A DNA stretch of 64,000 nt from Woeseia sp037968755 (GCA_037968755.1 JBBKWB010000160.1:1-64000), one strand, 5' to 3'; positions 1 through 9,442 are shown, numbered from the stretch's first letter. A program made the numbers and translations. Notes: generated by a model from the sequence alone, not told the origin.

Positions 1-292
1 TCCTGGACCAGCTAAAAGCCTAGAAACTGGGAGCAGCGACCAAAAAAAGAGGGACAGTTACCGGTTTTCTTTCTGAAAGGCCAGTGTCAGCATTGGAAAG
101 TACCGGTCACTGTCCCCGGTTTTCGCAGCATGGGGAAAACCGGTAACTGTCCCTGGTTTTTTTCCAGGGAAAAATCGGTAACTGTCCCTCTTTTTTCATG
201 GCAGGTTGATCTGGACCAGTCGGTAGGGTCCAACTGGACCTATGCGCGGTGCAGGCGGCTGCGTACTGTCTCCCTGTCATCTGGGGGGACAC
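1..292. other. Left-edge intergenic region with palindromic repeats
   Basis: The window opens in non-coding DNA. I cannot assign the first 40 bases; they could hold the end of a gene lying outside. Positions 42-196 carry four copies of the dispersed repeat described separately. The stretch 197-292 leads to the nitrilase gene and ends in a GGGGGG-type ribosome binding site at 283-288. Open frames crossing this stretch on either strand are artefacts of the repeat and of the neighbouring gene. Confidence 0.6.
42..196. repeat. Dispersed palindromic repeat, locus 1 (4 copies)
   Basis: Copies with core GGGACAGTTACCGGTTTT lie at 42-67 (forward) and at 101-123, 137-163 and 170-196 (reverse complement). 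The outermost pair, 42-67 and 170-196, are near-perfect inverted repeats that both end in A/T runs, so the locus has the outline of a small hairpin element of about 155 bp. The same core recurs at three other intergenic sites here. Its intergenic placement and palindromic pairing fit a REP/BIME or MITE-like family; mobilisation by an IS200-type tyrosine transposase encoded elsewhere is inference, as no transposase lies in this window. Confidence 0.85.
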
Positions 293-1177
293 ATGAGCAA
301 GATCGCAATTGCCGGGCTGCAGCTCGACGGGCCAAATGGCGACAACGTGGATCACATGGCGGCTGAAATCGGCCATACCATGCAGCGCTATCCGTGGGTG
401 GAAATGGTCGTTGCCGCCGAGCTGAACTGCTGCGGCACCAATGCCAAGGTTGCCGAGGCGATGCCGGGACCGCGCGAGCAGCGTTTTTGTGCGATCGCCC
501 GGCAGCATGGAATCTGGCTGATACCGGGATCCATGTTCGAGGCGGCAGACGGCAAAGTCTACAACACGGTGCCGGTGATCAATCCTGCGGGCGAAGTCGT
601 GGTTCGTTACCGGAAGATGTTCCCGTGGTATCCGTATGAATCTGCCACAACGCCCGGCAATACGCCGGCTGTATTCGATGTGCCGGGTGTTGGTCGCTTC
701 GGAATTTCCAACTGCTACGACATGTGGTTTCCCGAGACCTCGCGCGCGCTCACCAGTCTTGGCGCCGAAGTTATTCTGCATCCCAGCCTTACAAGCTCAA
801 TTGACCGCGAGCCCGAGCACAACATCATCCGGGCAAGTGCGGCGATGTACCAATGCTACTTCTTTGACGTCAATCTCGGCCCGGACGTGGGCTGCGGTTT
901 GTCGATGATGGCCGGGCCGGGCGGCGAAGTGATGTATGCCGCCGGACGCGGTCGCGAAATCATGCCGCTGAAACTCGATCTCGATTACGTCAGGGATGTC
1001 CGCAACAACGGCTGGCACAACCTCAGCCAGACTCTCAAAGCATTTCGCGACAGCAAGATCAACTTCTCCAGTTACAACAACGGCGCGACCACCGAATATC
1101 TTGAATCGCTCGGGCCAATAGCAATGCCCGAACGTGCCAATCAACCAAAAACAGACTCTGCAAAGAGGGAAAACTGA
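293..1177 (+). CDS. Nitrilase-superfamily carbon-nitrogen hydrolase
   Basis: Predicted cytoplasmic hydrolase of 294 residues acting on a non-peptide C-N bond (amide, nitrile or carbamoyl compound). The superfamily triad is visible: Glu43 in AAELNCCG, Lys108 in RYRKMFPW and Cys141 in SNCYDMWFPE. The length matches single-domain amidase members. I chose ATG 293 because a GGGGGG stretch lies 5 bases upstream; the longer frame from 242 would add a poor extension running into repeat-rich DNA. The stop is followed by 1 base before the TonB receptor, so it is the first gene of an operon running to 8082. That context suggests it works on a small amide brought in by the receptor or the MFS carrier. 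The substrate cannot be told from sequence; an aliphatic-amidase or N-carbamoyl-amine hydrolase role is possible. Confidence 0.88.
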   Translation: MSKIAIAGLQLDGPNGDNVDHMAAEIGHTMQRYPWVEMVVAAELNCCGTNAKVAEAMPGPREQRFCAIARQHGIWLIPGSMFEAADGKVYNTVPVINPAGEVVVRYRKMFPWYPYESATTPGNTPAVFDVPGVGRFGISNCYDMWFPETSRALTSLGAEVILHPSLTSSIDREPEHNIIRASAAMYQCYFFDVNLGPDVGCGLSMMAGPGGEVMYAAGRGREIMPLKLDLDYVRDVRNNGWHNLSQTLKAFRDSKINFSSYNNGATTEYLESLGPIAMPERANQPKTDSAKREN

Positions 1178-1178
1178 C

Positions 1179-3548
1179 ATGAAGACGAAACGTAGTTTCC
1201 ACAAGACGCCTCTGGCTATCGCGGTTGGCAGCATCATCGCCGGCGCCGGCGCCGGCGCACCTGCTATAGCGCAGGATACCGAGGTCCGCCTGGAGGAAAT
1301 CATCGTAACGGCAACTCGCCGCGCAACCTCCGTGCAGGACGTGCCCTACAATATTTCCGCCATCAGCGGCACAGAGCTCGAAGCTGGTTTGATCACGGAC
1401 CAGACGGACCTGATGCGCATGGTTCCTGGTGTGGCTGTGGTTGACCGCGGCTATCGTAACGCCGGCGTGATCAACGGCATCATGATTCGTGGCGTCAACG
1501 TCGACGGTGCAGCATTGGGCGACTATTCCCTGTCGGCTGTGCCGACGGTGTCGACCTACGTCAATGACACGCCGTTATATGCCAATTTCGTGCTGCGTGA
1601 TATCGAACGCGTCGAAGTGCTGCGCGGTCCGCAGGGCACACTGTACGGCTCCGGTTCACTCGGTGGCACGGTACGCTATATTACGCGGGATCCACAGTTC
1701 GACGAGTTCAGCGGCAAGGTTAACGTTACCGCTAACCAGGTAGATGGTTCTGACAGCACGGGCTGGAGCGCGGATGCCATCGGCAATTTTGGCTTCAGCG
1801 ATGTCGCGGCATTGCGTGTCAATCTTGGTCGCATGGACTTCCCGGGCATCACGGACTACGTCAATGTCTACGACGTGGATGCAAATGGCACGCCGGTAGC
1901 GCCGAATGGCGTACTTGATCCGGCTGCCAGTTACCGTAACGCGAAAGATGCTGACACCGTAGAAATCAACTACGGTCGCGTGTCATTCCTGTACGAGCCC
2001 AGCGAGACGTTCAAATTGCGCGCTGCGTTTCAGTCACAAAGCGACGAAATTGGCGGTCGCCGCCAGGAAACAGTCGGCCAGGATGGTTTTGGCCGGACCT
2101 ACGGTCGTTACGAGAACGGCTCGGTGCAACTCGAACCGTCATCACGCGATGTCAGCCTTGCCTCGCTCGAGATGGAGTTCGACCTCGGTTTTGCTACCTT
2201 GACGTCCAGCACCTCAAGCTACGATCACGAGGGCGACAGTGTCAGCGAGAACACAGGGTTCTACGCGCAAGCCGGCTTCCTGGCTTTCTACTACAACTAC
2301 CCGCGGCCGATGGCTTCAGCGCTTCGAACCTACGGCGACGAAGCCATCGTGCAAGAGTTCCGCCTCGTATCGACCACTGACGATCCGTTCCAGTATGTTC
2401 TCGGCGCGTATTACCAGGATCAGGACCTGTCATCGACACAGGTAAGCCTGGTGCGCGGTTTCAAGACCTGGTGGGATGCCTTCCTGCCAGCGTTTGCGGG
2501 TGCGGTGACCGGCGACAAGGATTTCGATTACGCGCGTGATGAGACTTACAAAGATTTGTCGGTATTCGGCGAGTTCACGTACAACTTTTCAGATCGTTTT
2601 CAGACTACGGTTGGGTTCCGCTACTTCGACAACGAATTCACGAACTCTACCTTCGTCGATTTGCCGCTCTACACCGGGCTGTTCGCACCGGAAACCAGTG
2701 CGTTCGAGGTTAAAGACGACGATGTACTGTTCAAGCTCAACGCGTCCCTGGATTTAAATGAATCCTCGACGGTGTACGGCACGATCTCCGAGGGCTACCG
2801 GCGTGGTGGCGCTAATGCTGTGCCGACGTCGGGCACGTTTGCAGAAGACCCGGGCTGGTTGACCTATAACTCGGATTCCGTCATCAACTACGAAATCGGC
2901 ATCAAGAGCACGTTCGACAAAGTGCGCTTGTCGGCGGCCGCCTTCCTGGTCGACTGGGATGATCCGCAAGTCAACACCGCGACCACGAACTGGGGTTTCT
3001 TCTCGGTATCGAACGGCACGAAAGCCAGCAGCAAAGGCGTGGAGCTTGAGCTTGATGGCATCGTCAATGAAAATTTCGAATACCGCCTGGGTTATGCCTA
3101 TGTCAGCGCCGAGCTTGATGAGCCGCTGTTCGCACCTGACAACGCGGTGACGCCGCGGGCGCTCGCGGGTGCGCAACTTCCCGGTACGCCGGAGCATGCG
3201 TTGAACGCAACCGGCATCATAACGAAGGAGCTGTCGGGCGACCGGCAATGGATCACGCGCATTACCGGTTATTACCAGTCGGAAACCCGCAACGCGATTA
3301 ACAATACGCCGACGTTTAACGTAGAGCTTGACGCGTTCAGCCTGGTTGATATCTCGACCACGCTACTGTTTTCCAACTGGGATGCTACGCTGTTCGTTCG
3401 CAATATCGGCAACGAGCGAGGTGTGACCGGTTTGTTCACAGAGGCGTACATGGGTACGGATCCCGCCAGCGGCTACTTCGGCAACGGCAACAAGCAGTTT
3501 CTGTCCTTGCCCAGAACAGTCGGCGTATCGCTAAACTATCGTTTTTGA
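1179..3548 (+). CDS. TonB-dependent outer-membrane receptor
   Basis: Outer-membrane beta-barrel receptor of 789 residues for energised uptake of a large or scarce substrate. It has a signal peptide ending in PAIAQ, then a TonB box (EEIIVTATRR), a plug domain with the hallmark ERVEVLRGPQGTLYG and GGTVRY segments, a long barrel, and a C-terminal strand ending in Phe (GVSLNYRF). ATG 1179 is preceded by AGAGGGA; an in-frame ATG at 1134 would only extend into the end of the nitrilase gene. It lies 1 base from both its neighbours' coding regions. It resembles the large family of non-siderophore TonB receptors found in marine and freshwater oligotrophs. No iron-regulation signal is evident. The ligand is unknown; the adjacent hydrolases suggest an amide- or ester-containing organic compound. 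Confidence 0.95.
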   Translation: MKTKRSFHKTPLAIAVGSIIAGAGAGAPAIAQDTEVRLEEIIVTATRRATSVQDVPYNISAISGTELEAGLITDQTDLMRMVPGVAVVDRGYRNAGVINGIMIRGVNVDGAALGDYSLSAVPTVSTYVNDTPLYANFVLRDIERVEVLRGPQGTLYGSGSLGGTVRYITRDPQFDEFSGKVNVTANQVDGSDSTGWSADAIGNFGFSDVAALRVNLGRMDFPGITDYVNVYDVDANGTPVAPNGVLDPAASYRNAKDADTVEINYGRVSFLYEPSETFKLRAAFQSQSDEIGGRRQETVGQDGFGRTYGRYENGSVQLEPSSRDVSLASLEMEFDLGFATLTSSTSSYDHEGDSVSENTGFYAQAGFLAFYYNYPRPMASALRTYGDEAIVQEFRLVSTTDDPFQYVLGAYYQDQDLSSTQVSLVRGFKTWWDAFLPAFAGAVTGDKDFDYARDETYKDLSVFGEFTYNFSDRFQTTVGFRYFDNEFTNSTFVDLPLYTGLFAPETSAFEVKDDDVLFKLNASLDLNESSTVYGTISEGYRRGGANAVPTSGTFAEDPGWLTYNSDSVINYEIGIKSTFDKVRLSAAAFLVDWDDPQVNTATTNWGFFSVSNGTKASSKGVELELDGIVNENFEYRLGYAYVSAELDEPLFAPDNAVTPRALAGAQLPGTPEHALNATGIITKELSGDRQWITRITGYYQSETRNAINNTPTFNVELDAFSLVDISTTLLFSNWDATLFVRNIGNERGVTGLFTEAYMGTDPASGYFGNGNKQFLSLPRTVGVSLNYRF

Positions 3549-3549
3549 T

Positions 3550-5127
3550 GTGACCAGCGGCGTAGCGGGCGAGGCTGGCTACAGGGCCGCTGTTCTTGCG
3601 ATACGGAAGCTGCTGGGTCAGCGCCAGGCGGACAGCGCAGCGGCTGCCTGCCTTGATCTGCAGAAGCAGCATCCTGAGTCCGTCGAACCCCTGCTGCTGC
3701 TGGCCAAGGCCCGGCAGCAGCAGGGTCGGTTCGATGACATGCGGGTGCTGGCGGAAGACGCGCTGGCGAAAGACCCGCGGCACCGTGGCGCGCAACTGCA
3801 GTTCGCGGAAGCCTGCATTTTTTGCGGCCAGCATGATCGGGCACTTCTGCAACTCGGCACGCTCGAAGCAGCGGCCCGCGATGATCCGCAGTTGTTACAG
3901 CATGTTGCCGAGTTTTACGCGCACTGCGGCAAACACACTGCCGCGCATCGTTGCTATCAACGTGCGGCCGAACTGGAGCCGGACAACCCACGCGCAACCT
4001 ACAACCTTGCCTCCTCATCTGTTGCTGTCGGCGAACTGGAGCTGGCGGAAGCGGCGTACAGCCGAGTCATCGATGCAACGCCCGATGATTACGATGCCTG
4101 GCAAAACCGTTCCACACTCCGCAAACAATCCGTAAATGACAATCATGTTGAGGAGCTGACTCGCAAACTGGCTGCCCTGCCTGTCGGCGACCCGGGTGAA
4201 ACTCCGCTCGCTTATGCGCTGGCAAAAGAACTGGAAGACATCGGTGAGTACGAGCGCAGCTTTGCGGCGCTCACACGTGGGGCCTCAAGCCGGCGCCGAC
4301 GGATGGCCTATGACGTACAGAACGATATTGCGGTGATGGCGCGTATCAGGGGCTTGTTCAACGACGACTATGCACACAGTGCGCCGCGCGCCGAATCGCG
4401 AAAGGGTCCGATATTCGTACTCGGCTTGCCACGCAGTGGTACCACCCTGGTTGACCGGATCATCAGCAGCCACAGTGAAGTTGTAAGCATGGGCGAGATC
4501 AACGACTTTGCGTTGTGTCTCACGCGCCTCGGGAAAAGCGTGGACAAAAACCAGTTGCTGGACGCATCGGTTGCTATTGATGCGAACCAACTGGGTGCGG
4601 CCTACCTTGACAGCGTGAACAGCTACGGCCGGGAAGCCACTTTGTTTATCGACAAAACGCCTGCGAATTATCTCTACATCGGCCTGCTGGCAAAGGCGCT
4701 GCCCGGCGCGCCAATCGTGCACGTGCAGCGCCACCCGATGGATAGCTGCCTGGCGATGTATCGCACGCTGTTTCGCATGGGCTACCCGTTTTCCTACGAT
4801 CTGGATGACCTTGCCGACTACTACATCGCCTATCGTGAGCTGATGGCGCATTGGCAGCGACTGTTCCCCGACGCGATTCTGAATGTCTCCTATGAGCAGC
4901 TCGTGAACGATCAGGAGCGGGTGTCGCGCGAGATCATTGCGCATTGCGGATTGGAGTTTGAATCTACGTGCCTGCGATTCGAACAAAATCGTGCACCGGT
5001 TGCCACGGCGAGCGCGGCACAGGTGAGGCAGCCGATATACCGCGATGCACTCGAACGCTGGCGACGTTATGAGACGCAGCTGGCGCCGCTGGTGCAACGC
5101 CTCGAGGCAGCCGGCATTGCGCTTTAG
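3550..5127 (+). CDS. TPR-repeat sulfotransferase family protein
   Basis: Protein of 525 residues with tetratricopeptide repeats over about residues 10-200 (for example HRCYQRAAELEPDNPRATYN) and a C-terminal PAPS-type sulfotransferase domain. The 5'-phosphosulfate loop is LPRSGTT at 293-299 and the 3'-phosphate segment is VQRHPMDSCLAMYRT. The start is GTG at 3550, one base after the receptor's stop, so translation is probably coupled. Proteins of this architecture often sit beside TonB-dependent receptors in gammaproteobacteria and sphingomonads, but their acceptor is generally not known. Whether it transfers sulfate to a small molecule, a glycan or a protein tyrosine cannot be read here. No signal peptide is visible, so it is predicted to be cytoplasmic. 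Confidence 0.9.
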   Translation: MTSGVAGEAGYRAAVLAIRKLLGQRQADSAAAACLDLQKQHPESVEPLLLLAKARQQQGRFDDMRVLAEDALAKDPRHRGAQLQFAEACIFCGQHDRALLQLGTLEAAARDDPQLLQHVAEFYAHCGKHTAAHRCYQRAAELEPDNPRATYNLASSSVAVGELELAEAAYSRVIDATPDDYDAWQNRSTLRKQSVNDNHVEELTRKLAALPVGDPGETPLAYALAKELEDIGEYERSFAALTRGASSRRRRMAYDVQNDIAVMARIRGLFNDDYAHSAPRAESRKGPIFVLGLPRSGTTLVDRIISSHSEVVSMGEINDFALCLTRLGKSVDKNQLLDASVAIDANQLGAAYLDSVNSYGREATLFIDKTPANYLYIGLLAKALPGAPIVHVQRHPMDSCLAMYRTLFRMGYPFSYDLDDLADYYIAYRELMAHWQRLFPDAILNVSYEQLVNDQERVSREIIAHCGLEFESTCLRFEQNRAPVATASAAQVRQPIYRDALERWRRYETQLAPLVQRLEAAGIAL

Positions 5128-6892
5128 GCTGCTGTTTGCGTTGCTTTTGCCGCTCGCCGCGTGCGCTGAATCGCTGCCGGTGCAGGGCATCGAAGACGAC
5201 AACGTGCACGCCACCGGAGAGCGGTTGACTACGGCAACGGCGACCGACAAACGGGCGCTGACAGCGAAGTTTCTGTTCGGGTCCGAACCCCTGCCATCCG
5301 CGCTGCCAATGTCGGCATTTGCCGCGCCCGAGCGTGCGCGTGTACCGACAGAGCAGCGAACCGGCCGCCTCAAATTAGGTGGCGGCCTGGCGACGGGCTT
5401 CAAGGTGATCGAAGACCGGTTCGACTACCGGCGCGACGTTGGCAATGTGCTGCAATCATTTCCCGATACAACGTTGGATTGGGCGGAAGGCGATGGCTAT
5501 GTCGTGCCTCTGCGTCAGGATGTACAGCGCGGTACGCATCCGGCTTGGGAAGTTGCCTTCCAGCCCGGTCGGGTTTGGTACCCGGACAATGACGGCGCGT
5601 TGCGTCGATACGCCATGCCGTTTGCTCTGGTGGAGCGCAATGCCAACTGCACCCACAACGGCGTGCTCACCTGGATAATTGATTCAACTGGCAACGCATC
5701 ACGGGTAGCCTTCGAGATCGCCAGCGAAACGTGTGCCTACCTCAAGTTTGATATGTGGGGCATGCTCGATGCGGAATATTCGACATTGCCTGATGCGAAC
5801 GGGGCTTTGGTTGCCTACCAGAAAAACCGTAATGCGCGACTGCCGGTAAAAACGTTCGACGTGCTTCGTGAGCAACGACCGGCAATCAACAGCGCGGGAT
5901 TCGGGCCTGCTGGCTACGGCGACCCTGTCGATTCGACCGTGTACGGATTCGTTGTTGATGGCCAGCACTATCGTAGTTCTTGTCCAACTCGCTACGGGCC
6001 GTATCCGTTTTGTGCGGAAATTTTGCTGCCCTCTTTTTCTACCGCCAAATCACTGTTTGGCGGAATTGGCCTGATGCGGCTGGAGGCGCTGTTTCCGGGC
6101 GCTGCAAAAACGCCTGTTGCGAGCTTGTTGCCGGAGTGTGCCCGGGCCGGCTGGAACGACGTGACCATTGAAGACGCAGTGGACCTGGCGACCGGTCGTT
6201 ATAACGATACCGGCCTGGAAGTTGACGAGTCCGCGGCAGAGCATGTCGAGTTCCTATACGCGACAACTCATCGCGAAAAAATCGCATTTGCCTGCGGGTT
6301 TTTTCCACGAAAATCGGCCCCCGGTAAAGTGTGGGCATACCACACATCGGATACTTACCTTGCCGGGACGGCGATGCGGGCATATCTCCAGGATCGGCTT
6401 GGTACAGTAATTGATCTGTATGCAAAGCTGATACTGCCAATATGGGAAGCACTCGATTCAAGTGCAGCCAGCCGCTCAACAAGGACAACCTACGATGAAA
6501 CCGCACAGCCACTGGTTGGCTGGGGTCTGTCATTTCAGCCGGACGACATTGCTCGTATTGCTGCGTGGCTTGCAAACGGTGCACCTTTGTCAGCAGGCCT
6601 GACAATTGATCGCGCTTTATATGCAGCGGCCATGCAAGCCGATCCGGACGATCGCGGTTTGCAGGCCGGTGCCGCAAACGCCCGTTACAAGACAGGCTTC
6701 TGGGGTCTGGATATTGCGGAATTTATTGCTTGTAAGAAACCGGTCTGGGTGCCATTCATGTCTGGCCACGGGGGCATCTCGGTTGTGATGTTTCCGAATG
6801 GCACAGCCTATTACCATTTCTCTGACGGCTATGTGTACCGCTGGCGTGAAGCTGCAATCGAGTCCAATAAAATAAGGAATATGTGCCCGTGA
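5069..6892 (+). CDS. Lipoprotein serine hydrolase, beta-lactamase-like fold
   Basis: Protein of 607 residues from ATG 5069. A hydrophobic stretch with lipobox LAAC indicates an outer-membrane or periplasmic lipoprotein. The C-terminal half resembles class C beta-lactamase/penicillin-binding hydrolases: Ser-Thr-Ala-Lys at 324-327 fits the SxxK nucleophile motif, YHTSDTYLAG fits the Tyr-x-Asn region in modified form, and SGHGG fits the third motif. The N-terminal 300 residues are not recognised. The start is uncertain: ATG 5069 overlaps the sulfotransferase by 59 bases, while TTG 5117, about 10 bases after GAGG, would give an ideal short lipoprotein signal (MRFRLLFALLLPLAAC). Its likely role is exported esterase or amidase action on the operon's substrate; true beta-lactam hydrolysis is unlikely given its size and context. 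Confidence 0.75.
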   Translation: MRRSWRRWCNASRQPALRFRLLFALLLPLAACAESLPVQGIEDDNVHATGERLTTATATDKRALTAKFLFGSEPLPSALPMSAFAAPERARVPTEQRTGRLKLGGGLATGFKVIEDRFDYRRDVGNVLQSFPDTTLDWAEGDGYVVPLRQDVQRGTHPAWEVAFQPGRVWYPDNDGALRRYAMPFALVERNANCTHNGVLTWIIDSTGNASRVAFEIASETCAYLKFDMWGMLDAEYSTLPDANGALVAYQKNRNARLPVKTFDVLREQRPAINSAGFGPAGYGDPVDSTVYGFVVDGQHYRSSCPTRYGPYPFCAEILLPSFSTAKSLFGGIGLMRLEALFPGAAKTPVASLLPECARAGWNDVTIEDAVDLATGRYNDTGLEVDESAAEHVEFLYATTHREKIAFACGFFPRKSAPGKVWAYHTSDTYLAGTAMRAYLQDRLGTVIDLYAKLILPIWEALDSSAASRSTRTTYDETAQPLVGWGLSFQPDDIARIAAWLANGAPLSAGLTIDRALYAAAMQADPDDRGLQAGAANARYKTGFWGLDIAEFIACKKPVWVPFMSGHGGISVVMFPNGTAYYHFSDGYVYRWREAAIESNKIRNMCP

Positions 6893-8082
6893 CAAGTATC
6901 AACGATGGCTCGAACCGTTTACGCGTCGCTCCCGATGGTGCCGCTGCCCGGGTGTTCTTGTCGTTCCTCGCGACGGCCGGCTTGTTCTACGCAAACATCA
7001 TGCCGGCAATCGTTGATGGCCTGATCAGCGGTCTCGGCTTTTCGGCCAGGGATGCCGGCTTCGTCGGTTCCGCCAACGTTTATGGTGCGGCGCTGGGCGC
7101 GCTGGTTGTCGTGTTCCTGATCAGGCGGATCAGCTGGCGCCCCACTGCCTACGCGTTGCTGATCGGCCTTATTTCGATGGACCTTCTGTCGATGCTGGTC
7201 AACACACCTGCGCTGCTTATTCCGATGCGCTTCGTACACGGCATAGTCGGTGGCGCGCTGGTAGGCGTCGGCTTCGCGGTGATCGCGCGGGCCAGCAAAC
7301 CGGATCGCACGTTCGGCGTTCTACTGGTTGTGCAGTTTGGATTGGGTGGCCTTGGCAATCTTTTCTTGCCGCGTCTTGTGCCCGTGTTCGGGACCAACTC
7401 ATTGTTCTTCTCACTGATTGCTTTCAGCCTGGTCACGCTGGCAATGGTGCCGTTTCTTGCAGAGTACAAGCCGCGGCCGACCGTAGCGGCGGGGCAGCCC
7501 GGCGCGCCAGATCGAATTGCGGTGCGACCACTGGCGCTCACGTTGCTCGCGATATTCCTGTTCCAGGGAGCGAACATGGGTTTGTTCGCGTTCATCATAG
7601 GACTGGCTCGACAGGCAGGTCTCGATCTTGAATTCATTACGTGGACGCTGGCGTTGTCCGGATGGATTGGCATTGTTGGCGCGCTTATCGTCGTGGTCAT
7701 GCATACCCGATTCGGACGTACCGGCCCATTGGCCATTGCACTTGTCATGACTATCGGTGGATTCTGGGCCTTGCACTACAGTGCCAATGCCACGCTGTTT
7801 CTTGTCGCGAACTGCCTGATGGGCATGACCTGGGCATTCATTATCCCGTACTTGCTCGGCCTCGCCGCAGACTTCGACCAGACCGGGCAAATGGCGGCAC
7901 TGGGCGGCTTCGCATCGAAGATGGGTCTCGCGTCCGGCCCCATGGTCGCGGGCATGCTGCTCGGGGCCGACGGCAATTACGGACTGATGATCAATGTGGG
8001 CATCGCCGCCTTGATAGCGTGCATGATTGCCGGTGTGCTGCCAGCACTTCGCCAGGATGCCATTCTGCGACGAGCCACTTGA
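6883..8082 (+). CDS. MFS transporter
   Basis: Inner-membrane carrier of 399 residues with about 12 hydrophobic segments, the first around residues 24-45 (FLSFLATAGLFYANIMPAIV). The organisation is that of the major facilitator superfamily, with a cytoplasmic loop rich in Pro and Arg near the middle (KPRPTVAAGQPGAPDR). The start is GTG 6883, or GTG 6889 overlapping the previous stop; AAGGA at 6874-6878 could serve either. It closes the operon begun by the nitrilase gene and is followed directly by a repeat cluster. It could import the receptor's ligand or its hydrolysis product across the inner membrane, or export a modified product; direction and substrate are unknown. Confidence 0.88.
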   Translation: MPVTSINDGSNRLRVAPDGAAARVFLSFLATAGLFYANIMPAIVDGLISGLGFSARDAGFVGSANVYGAALGALVVVFLIRRISWRPTAYALLIGLISMDLLSMLVNTPALLIPMRFVHGIVGGALVGVGFAVIARASKPDRTFGVLLVVQFGLGGLGNLFLPRLVPVFGTNSLFFSLIAFSLVTLAMVPFLAEYKPRPTVAAGQPGAPDRIAVRPLALTLLAIFLFQGANMGLFAFIIGLARQAGLDLEFITWTLALSGWIGIVGALIVVVMHTRFGRTGPLAIALVMTIGGFWALHYSANATLFLVANCLMGMTWAFIIPYLLGLAADFDQTGQMAALGGFASKMGLASGPMVAGMLLGADGNYGLMINVGIAALIACMIAGVLPALRQDAILRRAT

Positions 8083-8103
8083 TCCGCCAGTAAGTCACGT
8101 TGC

Positions 8104-8373
8104 AAAACCGGGGACAGTTACCGGTTTCCCCCAAAACCGGGGACAGTTACCGGTTTCCCCGAGTGCTGCCCAAAAAAACCAGGGACAGTTACCGATTGTT
8201 TTCCGTGCCGCTCCGAGAAAATGAAGGGCAGTGAATGCACCCCTCGGAAATGTAAGGATGTCAGCAATAACAGCTTGCTACCGGGAACATCGCAATTGAA
8301 CGATGGATTAATTGGTGACTGTCCCTGATTTTTGATATCACGATCGCGGAAACCGGTAACTGTCCCTGGTTTT
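8104..8373. repeat. Dispersed palindromic repeat, locus 2 (5 copies)
   Basis: Forward copies lie at 8104-8127, 8133-8156 and 8172-8202. Inverted copies lie at 8310-8333 and 8349-8373. The first two forward copies are identical over 24 bases (AAAACCGGGGACAGTTACCG followed by GTTT). The two arms enclose about 107 bp of unique sequence. The cluster fills the space between the convergent MFS and TolB-like genes and stops only 3 bases before the latter's stop codon, so on transcription it would form strong hairpins able to act as a two-way terminator (inference). Confidence 0.88.
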
Positions 8374-8376
8374 GAT

Positions 8377-9333
8377 CTACGGCAGAGGCTGCTGGTACAG
8401 CTGAGTGCGTTGGCCCAGATCGCCGCTGTTATCGCTTTGATTAAAGTACAGCGTGCGTTCGTCTGCGGACGGAATTCCGCGCACGTCCGATTTGCCGTCG
8501 AGGCTCGTTAGTACCTGCGGTTCGCCACCGTTGCCGCTGATCCTCACTATTACGAACTCTTCGCCGCCCTCGGGGTTGGGTAGGCGCGTTGAGTAATAGA
8601 TCCAGCGCCCGGATGCGCCCCAGTACGGATAGCCATCGAATGCTGCTACGTTAGTAATGTTGCGACGTTCGTTGGTTTCAAGATCCAGTACGACGATTTC
8701 GCCGTTGCGATTTTGTGTGTCGCCGGGTATCGGGAACCATTCAACGAAGGCCAGGTACCGACCATCCGGTGAGGGCGTCGGGAAAGACTCGGCGTTCGGC
8801 GAGTTGCTGACCAGAGTCAGGCCGCTGCCGTCCGGGTGGATGCGATAAATGGCATCGTCCAGTGGATCAGCAGGGATACCGCTCTCGACCGTGCGATTGA
8901 AGTAAATCCATTTTCCGTCGGCGCTCCACTTTGGGTGACCGTCATTTCTTGGGTATGCGTTGAGCAAGCGAACCGCTCCGGATTTAATATCCAGGACATG
9001 CACATCCCGACTACCCGTGCGATCCGAAATGAAAGCCAGTGAGTTGCCGTCGGGGGAAAATGCAGGATGGGAGTCATTGGCACTGGATTGGTGCAGCTTT
9101 GCGATCGATCCATCTTCGAGTGCCATGCGATAGAGTTGCATTCTTCCGTCAAAATCACTTTGAAAAACGATGCTACTGCCGTCGGGTGATGGGTACGGAT
9201 AGGCGAGCTCGTACGCTCCAATCTGTCCCTGCGTATCCGCTGCCGAAGCCACCGCGCTAGCGATGGCGAAAGACCAGCAAAACAGCCCGCGAAAATCAGT
9301 GATTGTCCTGACAAAGAACTTCCTGCTCTTCAC
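8377..9333 (-). CDS. Exported TolB-like beta-propeller protein
   Basis: Protein of 318 residues with an N-terminal signal segment ending near ASAAD and then a chain of PD40/TolB-type blades, recognisable by repeated SPDG motifs (YPSPDGSSIVF, FSPDGNSLAF, WSADGKWIYF, PSPDGRYLAF). It lacks the N-terminal domain of true TolB and any peptidase domain, so it is probably a free-standing periplasmic propeller used for binding. The start is GTG 9333 with GGAGA about 8 bases upstream. It lies 210 bp downstream of the VOC gene on the same strand and faces the MFS gene. No specific function can be assigned. Confidence 0.8.
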   Translation of the reverse strand: MKSRKFFVRTITDFRGLFCWSFAIASAVASAADTQGQIGAYELAYPYPSPDGSSIVFQSDFDGRMQLYRMALEDGSIAKLHQSSANDSHPAFSPDGNSLAFISDRTGSRDVHVLDIKSGAVRLLNAYPRNDGHPKWSADGKWIYFNRTVESGIPADPLDDAIYRIHPDGSGLTLVSNSPNAESFPTPSPDGRYLAFVEWFPIPGDTQNRNGEIVVLDLETNERRNITNVAAFDGYPYWGASGRWIYYSTRLPNPEGGEEFVIVRISGNGGEPQVLTSLDGKSDVRGIPSADERTLYFNQSDNSGDLGQRTQLYQQPLP

Positions 9334-9415
9334 AATTTCGTCTCCTGTCCTATGCGATGGTTCGGAATAACTTCCCTGTGTTAGGTCAGGCGCGCGGATG
9401 TAAAGTTCAATAGAA

Positions 9416-9442
9416 TGCGTTTGCTGCGTTTGCTGCGTTTGC
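9416..9442. repeat. Three tandem copies of a 9-bp unit
   Basis: TGCGTTTGC is repeated three times without interruption between the TolB-like and VOC genes. It lies in non-coding DNA. Such a short run could arise by replication slippage; I see no link to a function. Confidence 0.7.

Noticed and set aside
107..781. Long minus-strand frame over the first kilobase
   Set aside because: It lies opposite the nitrilase gene, whose catalytic residues are intact, and it runs into repeat DNA; it has no recognisable protein features.
5069..6892. True class C beta-lactamase (antibiotic resistance)
   Set aside because: The protein is far longer than AmpC, the Tyr-x-Asn motif is altered, and it belongs to a TonB-receptor operon; a generic serine hydrolase is more likely.
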